DNA from: Smittia aterrima
Taxonomy: Eukaryota; Arthropoda; Insecta; Diptera; Chironomidae
Assembly (NCBI GenBank): GCA_033063855.1
Contig: CP093829.1
Span: 9,310,243 to 9,374,242, forward strand
Direction of reading: 5' to 3'
DNA length: 64,000 nucleotides
The notes under the pieces were generated by a model that saw nothing but the letters and a program-made list of their open reading frames with translations, was not told where the DNA came from and searched no databases. A program made the translations under genes and the position numbers. Shown piece by piece: positions 1 through 12,262 of this stretch (the stretch's first letter is position 1; each line of letters starts with the position of its first letter).

Positions 1-3000
1 ATTGAATTAAACTTTCGGAAAACTTTCCTGCTCCGGCCGAAAGAATGAAAATTTGTTTCCAAAACATTGAATAGATTCACTTCTTCGACAGCTCTAACAT
101 AATTCGACTTTAATGGTGAGCAGCTTCAAGCTAAAGACAAACTTTAAAGTTACTTTGACAGTGTGACCAGCGGGAGAGAGGTTGAAGCAGGAGATCGTGG
201 TGGATTAAGCTAGAAATAAAAAATCATAATTCCATAATTTATCTAAAACTTTTATGATCTTTATCTAACGTTCGAGACGGAAAAGGGAAACTTTCTTCTT
301 CGATGGAGTTTTCCTCACCAAACTTTTTTTTTCCTACGACAGCGAAAAAAGGGAAGAAAAATTGTGAAAATAATTACGGTCTTCAATAATATTTTCCTGT
401 TGGATCCTTCCGATGATAATATTTTGCCTTAAGAAACCGAATTAAGAGAGAAAAAAATTGTTGCTCATCCTCGCAACCTGTGGAAACTTTTCTCATAGTT
501 CCTCCAACTTTCATAGTTTTATTTCCTTAACGACAGAGACGATTCGAAGCACTGACGGCGTTTTCCATGAAAAACCTTGTTACTCGTCCTCCGTTTCGCT
601 CTATCTAGTGAAAAACTTGAAGTGTTTGAAGCCATCACGAACAACGTTATCGCAAAAGAAGATTTTCCTCCTCCTGCGTCTCTCAATCTTCGCCTATCTC
701 TGTGAACGCCAAGTCAGTGGAAAAAAAACTTTTCCTCCGAAACACTGATAAGACTTCGAACTGATAAGTTTTGCAGGCATTTTAAAGTTGCCGAGGTGAG
801 ATGAGTCAGGATTTTGCCGCAAGAGAGAGAAAGGAAAAGTTTCGCTTCTTGTGGAATCTGCGGCTTTGCGTAACTCTTGCCATGAAAATCTCTTTAAATC
901 TGTTGAGGGTGAAGTTTCCACTTGAAATATCTTTCGTGTAATTCAATATTTGTGAAATTAAATCAATATTTTGCTTACGACTTTCCGTAATCGTGAGACG
1001 AATTCCCGTGCAATGAAAATTTATTGATGCGATAAAAATATTTGCGCGTCAACTTGTTGGAAAATATTTGCACGTAAATCCTTCTTCTGTTTGACTTTTC
1101 ACTTCTCATCGGCAATTTTCTCCTCCATCGATTGATTAGAAAAGAGGAAGGGAATGAGAAAATCCTTGTCAAAGTTAGAAATAATGTTTATTGATGAGCT
1201 TTGATTGTGAAAGTTTCTCACAGCGAATTTGAATATTTTCTGGTAAACGACAAAAACATTAAACTTGACGTTAGTTCCGGAGCTCTAAGAGAAAGCGATC
1301 CCTTTTCAATTTTACAAGAGAAGTGCTTAATAAACAGTCGAAGCGTGTATAAGGGTGAAGCTTCACCTGAATTAGTAAATACTTTCTTTCGAGGAAAAAA
1401 GGTTTTCGCTCGCTCAAGCCGTTATCAGTAAAATAAGGAATAAATCATTTCATTCCGAGCAAATGTTGCACACTCTTCGGATGAGCAAAGCGTTTCTGCA
1501 CGATGTCAATTTAAGGGCAGGAGGGAGATGATTTTCTTTGGGCGCTTCTGATTATTGCAATGAAGGATAGAGAAGCTTCATTAGTTAATTTTTCCTCTCC
1601 GCTTCGAATTGCGCACCTCACTTCGATCATGATGATGTGCCCCAAAGGCATTTGCTGCTTTTATTTACAAATTTCAAACCCAAGGCAAAGGGAAAATTGT
1701 TGTTTGTGTGGATTGGAAACTTCTCTCATCGGAAGGATTGTTTGATACTTTTGTGTATCTATCGTTAGTATTCATGGCACCTTCGATATTTACGCGAAAA
1801 CTTCCTTGATTTTCAACGTTGGAGTGAGACGACCTCTTCGTCGCTTTACGGAGATTGAATCCTTGTAATTTACCTCGAAACATGGCTCGAGAGACTTTTG
1901 CCCAAAATTTAATTATCATTCTAATCAATAACATTCTAGGCAAGGATCGAGAGAGAGAGAGAGAGAGAGGAAAATAATTAGTGTAACCTTTAAGACAAAC
2001 CCCTTCTGCTTACTTCATCATCATCTTGCTAAGATGAACCACTTCAGAAACAGAATTTGACCTGATTCGGACTTCTCTCCTTTTTTTATTTTTAATTAAG
2101 TATCAGAAGTTAAGCTTTTGACGACTCTTGAACCTTTTAATGACCAGGTTTTTGTATGTTCTCGGTTCTGTCAAAATTCCAAGTGTTTCAAGATGTAAAT
2201 CGCTGTAGAGAGAAGTTTGAAAAGCCAAACCGCCCCTTCATGCAGATAAACTTTCTGAAGCCTCGGCAGTTGAGGGAAGGAAGAATAATTTACTGAAAAG
2301 CATAAATGCCCGACCGGAAGACAATAAACGGACAGATTCATTTCTGACTGCTACAAGCCGGAGCGAGGGAAAGTCTCACCATTGTTTCACAAACATTTTG
2401 AAAAGCAGGAAGCAGAGTGAGAGAGTCAGAAATTTATGTAATTTTATCTTTCCCTGTAAGTGTCCATGGGGCTCTCTGCCAGGATAGAAAAAGCTGCGAT
2501 AAATCTTCAAACCAAATAATTATTTGCTTTGTGTCGTCATAAAGTTTAGTAACTGATCCTGACTCTGAAGTCTTCATAGATTTCTCATCAATCCAATGTC
2601 GAGCTAAGCTTCTCCCTTAAAATCGTCTACATAAATAAACAAACTGTTTATCGGAATGTACACCTTCGAGTGAGCAGCTCTACAAAGAATGCTTCAAAAT
2701 AATTTTGGTTTCTCCTTCGAAATAAAACTTTAAATTCAAAGAGAAAGGAATTTAAAATCGAAATGAAAAAGTTGAAATATTTTTGTGCTCGGTTGGAGAA
2801 TGCAAAAACTCTTTTTCAACTTGATCGCCTGCTGTGAGTCTCCTCTGCCAGTATGATGTCGACTGACTCCCCGCAAAACCAGTTGAAGTCTTTCTCTCTC
2901 TCTGCTGTGCGATGTGTTTCAACTCAGTGGTGAAGAAGAGATAATGAAATAAAGGGAAATCGATGGACGATCACACAGTCAGTCGTCTGAAGGTTTTCCT

Positions 3001-5424
3001 TCGAAGAACTAAATTAACATTTAGATCATTCAATGATTACAATTTACAGCGAAATGCAAAAAAGCAATTTTTCATGCTCGAACTGAGCGGTGAACAAAAA
3101 GAGGGCAGTGCAAGAATCAAAAGCTGTTAGATTGTGAAATGGAGTTGCAACAAGAAAACTCATTCAACAACGAAAACTGTTTTTCGCCTTTCCGTCTTTG
3201 CATTGTGTGTTTTGCCATCCGCTGCAGAAAATGCAATTGGCGCTCGCCCAAACTTCCTTCTCTCGCTGTGCTTTCTCGGGATTCTTATGCATGGACGACG
3301 ACGGCGGGCGTAATGCTTGCCAGGAAAAATTGTTACATTTCCTGATTCTTTTTCCTCTCAACGCTGCCGCTTCTTTTTTTTCGCCTGGAACTTTAGATTT
3401 ATTTGCGACGCTCCTCCTTATGCTTCGGTCATGGCATTTTATCTTTACTCGAAGATGAAAAATAATTTGTTGGAAAAACATTTTGTAATGCAGTTCAGTC
3501 GCGAGCTTTGAATTTACAATAAGTTGATGCTCATGTTGCAAATTGTTCGTTTTCGAGTCGTTGTAAGATTTCCCCCGATGGGACTCGAGATGATTGTCTA
3601 ACGTAGGGATTTTCACAATTCCACTTGATTCACTGCTACTGCGAACGATTTCACGAGAAAATTCAAATTGAAAATGAATAAACAATTGAAAAGCGGAAAG
3701 ATTTCCTTGTCTCATCCTCCCACGAGAGAGAAAGAAAGAGTCTTCCTCAAACCAAGATTATTATTTCCGCAACAACTCGTTTAAGTCTCCACTCGAATGT
3801 CTTCAGGGCTCAACGCAACGTTCAATTTCAATTCCATAAATATAATCGGCAGAATGATTTCGAGCGAAAATTGGTTATCAAATGAAATGGAAAGAGGAAA
3901 CTTTCCTTCTCTCACGATAAAAAGAAATGTTTTATTGTCGTAGCTCTCCAGGTCGCATTGTCAACTCTGTAAGTTGATTACTCGATGTTATCGGTCGATA
4001 AAATAAAGTTAAAATCTTATTAAACTTTATTTTCTACCTTTGCTTTGTATGGAAGCGACGATAACATGAACACGAGCAGTCCTGCGGCAATTTCTGTTCG
4101 ATCGGTTGTTGAATTTCATAAAAGTCATCTGGCGCCCTTCAGTAGCCAGCGGCCTCGTCCATTTCACAGATAAAATTGAAATATAATAATTTTTTATTGA
4201 AAATCAAATTGATTTGTAGTTTCTCGCCCTTAACTTTAATTAACGTCAAACTCAATTATCAACGAGACTTAGTCGTCACTTACAAATCGACCATCGATTG
4301 AAATTGATATTTATGCGATGACCGTATGCGTTTCGTCTATTCATTGGCTTGTTAGTCTCTCGCGAGTGCAATAAATGTCCCATAAAATTTACTTCTTCCA
4401 TTGTTCATCGCTCCAGCATTCGGACTATCATCATCATTTAGAGTCCGTCATAAATCTGAATCAAATGCGTGGGAGGTGAGCTGGGCGATGATTTATAATG
4501 ACCTGTTGGACCGAAGCCTCATGACCTGAATAAGTTCGCATAATTCACGTGAATGTTAATGACAACTAACGTCCAATCGAACTATAATCTGACAGATTGC
4601 TCGTCTGATACGCGCATTGCTTTTGTTGTAGACCTTTCCGGAAACGTTTTCAATCGAGAGAAGCTATAAATTACTTTTTTTTATTTTCTTAAAGGGATTT
4701 CACTTTAACCCTTTGCTCTAAATTGTTTTCTTAAGGTATTAACTTGCCTTCCTCTCTTTTTTTCAATTGAGATATAAAAAAAACTTACTAAAACCTTTTC
4801 AACACGTTTCGCTAATCCCACGACATTAACACCTTGAAGCTCTTGATATTGATGTGATTTCATTTGTTATTGCTTTGCTGATTTAGCTGAAAGAGGCTTG
4901 TAACTTTCAAATAGAAAAAAAATTCAATTCATCGACCTCAATGAATCTAAAAATAAACTTCCACGAGGATTGGAAAAGCCTGAAGAAAAATTTGACATTG
5001 CGTCAATCACTTTGCGTTGTTTATCAGGATTTCGACGCCTCTCGAAAGCGAGAGCTCTCCCTCACGGATAATTGATCGGCAACGTCGCTTTTCAATGTGA
5101 AACTTTTTTCCCGGGGCGTCTTTCATTTCGTTCGCGAAGCTTTAGAATCATTTGAGAGGAGAGAAATGATTTAAGCTCGCTCAATAGAACGGAAGTAACC
5201 GACGCGTTGTACTTCAAACCAACCAAGTTGATAACATGATTGACTAGACCTTTAACAAAAGCAAGCACCTGTTACGACCGCCAGCGTAATTTGCGCTCGA
5301 CTGGAATTTTCAATGAAAAACTTTTCTGGAACAAAACTCGTTCACTTTTATTTAAATTTACAACGAGAGTTGATGCGTTCGAAGCTACTCAGCAAAAACC
5401 TCGCAATCAATTCTCGTGGTTCAA
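1..5424. other. Gene-free region upstream of SDR array
   Basis: I see no supportable gene in this stretch. The reading frames present are short, overlap on both strands and lack domain-like composition. The sequence is AT-rich with purine/pyrimidine tracts and a GA dinucleotide run near 1950-1970. It is the 3' side of the first SDR gene, whose stop lies at 5425-5427. It may hold regulatory DNA or introns of a gene outside the window. Confidence 0.6.
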
Positions 5425-6247
5425 TTAAAATTTCTGGCTAACATGCTTGATAGTCAACTCTGTGATGTTCACGTAGTATGGAGTCGAAAGCATGTAGAGA
5501 ACCGCATTTGAAATATCTTCGGCATTGATTGCAGGCATTGAAGCATAAGCTGAATCTTGTGAGAAGCCAGCAGAGTCGAAAATATCTGATCTTGTTACTC
5601 CAGGCGAGAGACTCTAAAATGTTTAAGAAAATGAAGGTTCGCAGTCAGATAATGTAAGTGCCAATTACCGTCACTCGAATCTTATCATTTTCTTGGCATA
5701 TCAGTTCTTGTCGAAGCACTTCACTTGTCGCTGTTACTGCAAACTTCGTTCCATGATAAACATTGTGAGACAAATTTGGATTTGCCGGGAAGGGAACTTT
5801 GTGTCCAGCATTGCTGTTGATGTTGATTATCATTCCGAAGTCGTTGGATTTCTTCATCAAGCGATAACCTTCTCGAGTCACATGAACAAGTCCTGTGAAG
5901 TTCGTGTTGATGACTTCGTTGATTTTGTCACTGACGTCGTCTTCGGTTAAGATTTTAATATTTCGGAGAACTCCAGCATTGTTAACGAGAATGTGAAAAT
6001 GATTGAATTTCTCTTCGATCCACTTGAAAGCGTCCTTCACCGATTGAAGGTCTGAGACGTCGCATTTATGTGCAAAAATCTTTCCTTTCGTTGTTCCAAG
6101 TTCTGCAGCGATTTCTTCGATTTTCTCTGGTCGTCTCGCCAAGCCAACGACGGTGATTCCATTTCTAGCTAAATCTTTAACGATCTCAGCTCCAATGCCA
6201 GCTGAAGCTCCAGTGACAACTGCAATCTTTCCACTCCACTTTTCCAT
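5425..6247 (-). CDS. SDR-family oxidoreductase, copy 1
   Basis: The exons are 5669-6247 and 5425-5613, giving 255 residues, the usual length for a classical SDR. The protein shows TGASAGIG (12-19) for the dinucleotide, LARR after the second strand (typical of NADP(H) preference), NNAG, the active-site Ser in NINSNAG and YHGTK as the YxxxK pair. It resembles the DHRS11/farnesol-dehydrogenase-like group common in insects; the substrate is inferred only. The donor GTAATT and acceptor TTTTAG join RVT to SLSPG. Together with copy 2 it is the most divergent member: it starts MEKWSGK and ends VSQKF rather than VGEKM. The ATG at 6247 aligns with the starts of the other copies. Confidence 0.88.
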
Positions 6248-6358
6248 GTCCGAACTCTTGAAGTTTCAAACGACAACTGAAATATTTATTCTCTTTCTTA
6301 TCAATTCTTATCAATTCAAATTTTATTTTATTTATTTTGATAACAATTCAGTTTCCGA

Positions 6359-7253
6359 CTAAAACTTCTCGCCAACTGGTTTGATTGTAATCTCGCTGAT
6401 ATTAACGTGATAAGGTGTCGAGAGCAGATAAAGAATTGCATTCGAGATGTCCTCGGAGTTCAAAGTTGGTGCCATATCCTTCATCGAAAGATTGTCTGGG
6501 AAGAACTTTCCGGCGTGGAAGAAATCTGTGTTGACAACTCCAGGGCTGAGAGACTGAAAAAAAATGTTTAATCAGCAACGGAAAAAAGTTGAAATGTGAG
6601 AACTTACTGTGACTCTAATCTTTTTGTTGTCCATGCAAATAAGTTCTTGTCGCTGTCGAAAGAGAAATGTTAGTTAACAAATATTTGTAAATGCGCGACT
6701 CGGATCTCACCATAATTTCAGTTGTAGCAGTAACTGCATGTTTAGTTCCTGGATAAACATTAATGATCGATCTTCCTTCAGCTGGAAATGGAGTAACGTG
6801 TCCAACAACGCTGTTAACGTTGACAATCAATCCGTAGTCATCACTTTTCTTCATCAAATCAAAAGCATGACGAGTAACGTGAACTAATCCGTTAAAGTTC
6901 GTTGAGATAACTTCGTCGATTTTATCAGCAGTTTCGTCATCAGCTTTATCAGTCAGCATTGAAGTGGACCTCCCAACCCCAGCGTTGTTCACTAGAATAT
7001 TCACAAACTTGAACTTCTCTTCGATCCACTTGAACGCATCTTTGATTGAGCTGCGACTGGAGACGTCACATTTATAAGCGAAGATTTTTCCTGAAGTTTC
7101 GCCGAGTTTCTCAGCGAACTCTTCGATCTTTTCAGGTCTTCGAGCAAGCCCAACGACAGTGATGCCATTCTTCGCTAAATCTTTAACAATCTCAACGCCA
7201 ATTCCAGCCGAAGCGCCGGTAACGACAGCAATCTTTCCACTCCACTTTTGCAT
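6359..7253 (-). CDS. SDR-family oxidoreductase, copy 2, three exons
   Basis: The exons are 6711-7253, 6608-6652 and 6359-6553, giving 260 residues. TGASAGIG, LARR, NNAG, NVNSVVG and YPGTK are all present, so the enzyme looks catalytically complete. A 58-bp intron (donor GTGAGA, acceptor CGACAG) splits TEIM from RQELIC. No other member of the array has this intron. The 15-residue middle exon then joins the last exon at the intron position shared by the whole family. The frame remains open upstream to 7301 but has no ATG there; MQKWSGK at 7253 matches the paralogues. Its closest relative in the window is copy 1. The substrate is unknown and is probably a small alcohol or ketone. Confidence 0.87.
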
Positions 7254-7337
7254 GACTGAAGAGTTCAACTTATTTTCGTAGACTGAACGCGATGATTTCA
7301 AAAAATAACTGAGTGGGAAAATAGCTGTGTTGAGCTG

Positions 7338-7475
7338 GGCAAGGGGACAGTTACGTCCGTAGTTATACTTCGGACATAAATCAAACGAAAAGTAATTTAG
7401 TCATAAATAGTTATAAAGTAGTTATGAATTCTAAAATTGGTTATACAAGATTTAGCTCAGATATCTTTCCCCTGC
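7338..7475. mobile_element. MITE-like insertion with 9-bp target duplication
   Basis: The nine bases GTTGAGCTG occur directly on both sides (7329-7337 and 7476-7484) of a 138-bp non-coding insert. The insert begins GGCAAGGGGACAG and ends CTTTCCCCTGC, so its ends form an imperfect inverted repeat. A short hairpin (GTCCG/CGGAC) lies just inside the left end. The copy-7 5' flank near 13530 carries a similar GTTGAG sequence without this insert. The 20-base left-end motif recurs at about 13670. It could be a small non-autonomous DNA transposon; the superfamily is not certain. Confidence 0.5.
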
Positions 7476-7694
7476 GTTGAGCTGTGTAAACGTGCGAGAG
7501 AATGAAAAAAATATTTCCAAAATTGGTTGTTTGAATGTATTGGAAGTTTAAGCTTCTCGATATAAAATGATCTTTTTCGACCTTGGCCTTGAAAAATTCT
7601 GCTGGTCATCTCCAATTGAATGATTGATACGATTTATTTTTATTCTTTTTAAATTTTGCAGTTGAGTCGCAGATTTGTTTATTTCGGAAGCAAT

Positions 7695-8547
7695 TTACAT
7701 TTTCTCTCCAACGGGACGAATTGTTAATTCCGTGACATTGACCGTGTAAGGAGTTGAGAGCAAGAACATAACACTGTGAGAAATATCTGAAGATTCCAAA
7801 GCTGGCATGGAGCCTATTGGATTCGATGGATCATCCAATTGTTCTTGGGTCATCATTCCACTTGCAACGACGATTTCAGTTGAGACGAAACCGGGTGACA
7901 AACTCTGTTGATTAAATAATTCAGTTAGATAATGGAATTCCGTATTTGGAATATCAAATTATTAAACTCACTGTGACGCGAACTTTTTTGTTATCAGCAA
8001 AAACAAGTTCTTGACGAGCAGTTTCTGTGATTCCAGTCACTGCGTGCTTGGTTCCTGGATAAACGTTCATTGGGTTTGGCATCATTGGAACGTAATGTCC
8101 AGCCACAGAATTGATATTGATGATGTAACAATAGTCGTCTGATTTTTTCATTAATCGAAAAGCTTCGCGAGAACATTGAACAAGGCCTCGAATGTTCGTG
8201 TTAATAACTTCGTCGATCTTATCTGTGGCTTCGTCGCCTTCAGTGAACAGAAAAACGGGTCTCACAATTCCAGCATTGTTAACGAGAATGTTGATAACTC
8301 CGAATTTGCTTTCAATCCATTTGAAAGTTTCCTTGATCGACTTTGGATCGGAGACGTCGCATTTGTGAGCAAAAGCTTTTCCTTTCGTCTTTCCAAGAGT
8401 TTTAATCATTTCTTCAACTTTCTCGGCTCGTCTAGCTAAGCCAATCACGTTGATTCCAGCTTCGGCAAAATCCTTGAAGATCGCAGCTCCAATTCCAGCT
8501 GAAGCTCCGGTCACAATAGCAACTTTACCAATCCACTTGTCAACCAT
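7695..8547 (-). CDS. SDR-family oxidoreductase, copy 3
   Basis: The exons are 7972-8547 and 7695-7904, giving 261 residues. This copy is typical of the eight close paralogues: TGASAGIG at 13-20, LARR at 37-40, NNAG at 90-93, the structural Asn118 in INTN, Ser147, Tyr163 and Lys167. These form the Asn-Ser-Tyr-Lys tetrad of classical SDRs. The donor is GTGAGT and the acceptor CAACAG, joining RVT to SLSPGF. AATAAA-like sequences follow the stop closely, as in the sister genes. There is no signal peptide or membrane segment, so a cytosolic NAD(P)H-dependent oxidoreductase is expected. Farnesol or retinol-like substrates are possible by family but unproven. Confidence 0.9.
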
Positions 8548-8966
8548 TTTTTCTGATTTTAAAATTCAACTTCTCGACTCGACTGAACTCAAAAGAATGA
8601 AGAAACCTCTGCGAAAACATATAAAATCTAATTTACTCTAGTACTCTAAATTTCATGATAAAATATCACTAAGCTACACGAGAAAGATAAATAAAATATC
8701 TCTGAATGTATTGAGCTTTTTAAGCTAAATTTGAACGCTTTTTGGATTTCATAAGAATGACAAATTGCTGAAATTTTCAGACTGATACAACTGTATTCTA
8801 TGTCAGCAAGGTCACGGATCAAAAAGAATTTTGATCCACCTAAGCTCTGGATGACAGAAAATCTTTTAATAAATAAAAATTCTTCAGTTTGATTCCTCTC
8901 AATTTGACGCGTTTAATTTGTTTTAAAAATAAGATTTATTTATTTTCAATGAAAAAAATTGGTTCA

Positions 8967-9817
8967 TCACAACTTTTCACCAACGGGGCGAATTGTTAAT
9001 TCAGTGACATTAACGGTGTAAGGAGTTGAGAGCAAGAACATCACACTGTGCGAAACATCTGAAGACTTCAAAGCTGGCATGGATGCAAATGGATTTGATG
9101 GATCATCGTATTGTTCTTGGGTCATAATTCCACTTGCAACGATGATTTCAGTGGTAACGACACCGGGCGACAAACTCTGTTGATTAGATTAAAAATTAGT
9201 TTGATAATAGAATTCCGTTATCAACAGAATATTGAACTCACCGTGACGCGGATTTTTTTGTTATCAGCAAAAACAAGTTCTTGACGAGCCGTCTCAGTGA
9301 TTCCAGTCACTGCGTGTTTGGTTGCTGCATAAATGCTCTTTGGGCCAGGCGTCATTGGGACGTAATGACCGGTGATCGAGTTGATGTTGATGATGTAACA
9401 ATAGTCATCTGACTTCTTCATTAATTGGAAAGCTTCGCGAGAACATTGGACTAATCCACGAATGTTCGTGTTAATCACTTCGTCGGTCTTGTCAGAAGCA
9501 TCGTCGCCTTCAGCAAAAAGTGAAGCTGACCGAGCAATTCCTGCATTGTTAACAAGAATATTGACAACTCCGAATTTGCTTTCAATCCATTTGAAAGTTT
9601 CTTTGATTGACTTTGGATCCGAGACGTCGCATTTGTAAGCAAAAGTTTTTCCTTTCGTCTTTCCAAGAGTTTTAATAATTTCCTCGACTTTTTCAGATCG
9701 TCTGGCCAAGCCAATCACGTTGATTCCAGCCTCAGCAAAATCTTTGAAGATCGCAGCTCCAATTCCAGCTGAAGCTCCGGTCACGACAGCAACTTTGCCA
9801 ATCCATTTGTCAACCAT
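8967..9817 (-). CDS. SDR-family oxidoreductase, copy 4
   Basis: The exons are 9242-9817 and 8967-9176, giving 261 residues. The active-site tyrosine lies in IYAATK where most copies have VYPGTK, and the preceding loop reads TGHYVPMTPGPKS. This substrate-side loop is the most variable part of the family, so copies may differ in specificity. The stop is TGA and the last residue is Leu, giving VGEKL. The donor is GTGAGT and the acceptor CAACAG. AATAAATAAA follows within about 30 nt of the stop. The start at MVDKWIGK matches the paralogues and is preceded by an AAAAA run. Confidence 0.9.
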
Positions 9818-10040
9818 TTTTTCTGATTTAAAAACTCAACTTCTCTTCTCGACCGAACTCAAAAGAATGATGAAACTTCCGCGGAAAACAAAACATATGA
9901 AATATATAGTACTCAAAAATTTTATGATAAGGCATAAGATAGCGAAAATAAATTACTCATGAACGTATTGAATTGCTTTTAGAATTTTACGCAATCGAAT
10001 GAAGAAAGATTATTTAAGGCTTTTTTTCGAAAGAAGAAAC

Positions 10041-10080
10041 CTTATAATGGCCACTTAGTCAGTCCGTCTGTCTGTTCGTA
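10041..10080 (+). repeat. Dispersed GTGGCCAC/CCGTCTGTCTGT motif, copy 1
   Basis: A forty-base segment contains TGGCCACTTAGTCAGTCCG followed by TCTGTCTGTTCG. A closely similar segment lies in the opposite orientation at 58011-58050, almost 48 kb away in an unrelated spacer. A GGTAG/GTTGG-rich simple sequence follows at 10093-10160. Shared non-coding sequence in two distant spacers suggests a dispersed repeat rather than a feature of either gene family. Confidence 0.4.
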
Positions 10081-10295
10081 AAAATTTGGAAAGGTAGTTG
10101 ATAGTATTTGTTGGTAGTTGGAGGTGGTACTTGCTGGTAGATGGTGGTAGTCGATGGTATAATAGAAAGTTTCTTTTAGAAACCATTTTGAAAAATGAAC
10201 GAGAGAAGTTCGTGCACGCGAAATATTTGATTATTTTATATTTTTAAAAAATTGAGGGACAGATTTGTTTATTTTGACTGCTAAATATTTGTGAA

Positions 10296-11146
10296 TCACA
10301 TTTTTTCTCCAACAGGGCGGATTGTCAATTCTGTGACATTGACGGTGTAAGGAGTTGAGAGCAAAAACATCACACTGTGTGAAACATCTGAAGATTTCAA
10401 AGCTGGATTGGAAGCAAACGGATTCGATGGATCATTGTATTGATCTTGGGTCATCATTCCACTCGCTACAATGATTTCAGTGGCAACGACACCGGGTGAC
10501 AAACTCTGTTCATTAGATTAAAAATTAGTTTGATAATGGAATTCCGTTATGAACAGAATATTGAACTCACCGTGACGCGAATTTTTTTGTTATCAGCAAA
10601 AACAAGTTCTTGTCGAGCCGTTTCAGTGATTGCTGTCACTGCGTGTTTAGTTCCTGGATAAACGTTGAACGGACTCGGAAAAATAGGAACGTAGTGTCCA
10701 GCCACAGAATTGATGTTGATGATGTAACCGTAATCATCAGATTTCTTCATTAGACGAAATGCTTCGCGTGAACATTGAACAAGGCCGCGAATGTTGGTGT
10801 TAATCACTTCGTCTATCATGTTAGTGGCGTCATCGCCTTCAGCGAATAGTGCAACTGATCGAGCAATTCCAGCATTGTTAACAAGAATATTGACAACTCC
10901 AAACTTGCTTTCAATCCATTTGAAAGTTTCCTTGATCGACTTTGGATCGGAGACGTCGCATTTGTAAGCAAAAGTTTTTCCTTTTGTCTTTCCAAGAGTT
11001 TTAATAATTTCCTCGACCTTCTCAGCTCGTCTTGCCAAGCCAATAACATTGATTCCAGCTTCGGCAAAATCTTTGAAGATCGCAGCTCCAATTCCAGCAG
11101 AAGCTCCAGTCACGACAGCAACTTTTCCAATCCACTTGTCAACCAT
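10296..11146 (-). CDS. SDR-family oxidoreductase, copy 5
   Basis: The exons are 10571-11146 and 10296-10505, giving 261 residues. All SDR motifs are intact, with YPGTK at the active site and the variable loop AGHYVPIFPSPFN. The frame is open a few codons upstream but only from a TTG, so the ATG of MVDKWIGK at 11146 is taken as the start. The donor is GTGAGT and the acceptor is CAG before SLSPGV. Upstream, on the coding strand, lies CTTTTAAGTTCAGTTGAGAAG, the clearest form of the initiator-like block shared by the array. Confidence 0.9.
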
Positions 11147-11184
11147 TTTTTCTGAATTCAAAACACGACTTCTCTTCTCAACTG

Positions 11185-11194
11185 AACTTAAAAG
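11185..11194 (-). promoter_or_regulatory. Conserved initiator-like block TTCAGTTGAG
   Basis: On the minus strand the block CTTTTRAGTTCAGTYGAGAAG lies about 30-50 nt upstream of the SDR start codons. Near-identical versions precede copies 3, 5, 8 and 9; one-base variants (TTCGGT, TTCACT) precede copies 4, 6 and 10. TCAGTY is the arthropod initiator consensus, so this is probably the transcription start, giving a short 5'UTR. No well-placed consensus TATA box was found. Confidence 0.45.
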
Positions 11195-11412
11195 AATGAC
11201 GAAACCTCCGCGGAAAACATCAGAAGATTAACTTACTCTAGTACTCAAAAAAAATTAATGATAACTGAGAATATCGGCAAAGCTGCGAAAACGCATGAGA
11301 GAAAATGAAGTATCTTTGAATGTATTGGATTCTTCAGCTGTGCGATAAATCTGATCGCTTAAGGGCTTTTATCCGAATGAAAAAAAGAATTTAACTTTTT
11401 AATTTAAATTAT

Positions 11413-12262
11413 TTACATTTTTTCTCCAACGGAGCAAACTGTTAATTCATTAACACTGACTCTGTAAGGAGTTGAAAGCAAGAACATCACACTGTGAGAA
11501 ACATCTGAGGCCAACAAAGGTGGATCGGGAGCAACAGGATTCAATGGATCATCAAATTGTTTTTGCGTCATGGCTCCACCTGCAACCAAAAGCTCAGTGC
11601 TGACAAAACCGGGCGACAAACTCTTAAAAATAAATTAGAAAATTCAATTTTCAAAATTTAGAAGAAATTTTTGTTAATAAACTTACAGTGACGCGAATTT
11701 TTTTGTTATTAGCAAAAACAAGTTCTTGTCTAGCAGTTTCAGTGATTCCAGTCACTGCGTGTTTGGTTGCTGGATAAACATTGAACTGAGCCGGAATCTT
11801 TGGAACGTAATGTCCGGTGATCGAATTTATGTTGATTATGTAACAATAGTCATCTGATATCTTCATTAAACGGAAAGCTTCGCGTGAACATTGAACAAGA
11901 CCGCGAAAGTTCGTGTTAATCACTTCGTCCATTTTGTCTGTAGCTTCATCACTTTCATCAAAAAGAAATACGGGTCTCACAATTCCTGCGTTGTTTACAA
12001 GAATGTTGACAACTCCGAATTTGCTTTCGATCCATTTGAAAGTTTCCTTGATCGACTTTGGATCGGAGACGTCGCATTTGTAAGCGAAAGTTTTTCCTTT
12101 TGTCGTTCCAAGTGTTTTAATAAGTTCGTCGACCTTTTCAGCTCGTCTGGCCAAGCCAATCACGTTGATTCCAGCTTCAGCAAAGTCTTTGAAAATCGCA
12201 GCCCCAATTCCAGCTGAAGCTCCAGTAACGACAGCAACTTTGCCAATCCATTTGTCAACCAT
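11413..12262 (-). CDS. SDR-family oxidoreductase, copy 6
   Basis: The exons are 11687-12262 and 11413-11622, giving 261 residues. The first exon is standard (TGASAGIG, NNAG, NINSITG, YPATK). The last exon is the most divergent of the close paralogues: GAMTQKQFDDPLNPVAPDP replaces the usual GMMTQEQ segment, and the tail reads VNELTVCSVGEKM in place of VTELTIRPVGEKM. The last exon forms the substrate lid and C-terminus in this fold, so specificity may have changed. An open frame with an ATG continues up to 12433, but that extension is lysine/asparagine-rich and absent from the paralogues. The start is taken at MVDKWIGK. Confidence 0.88.

Noticed and set aside
3164..3715. 183-codon minus-strand frame
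   Set aside because: The composition looks random, frames overlap on the other strand, and there is no motif, signal peptide or splice context.
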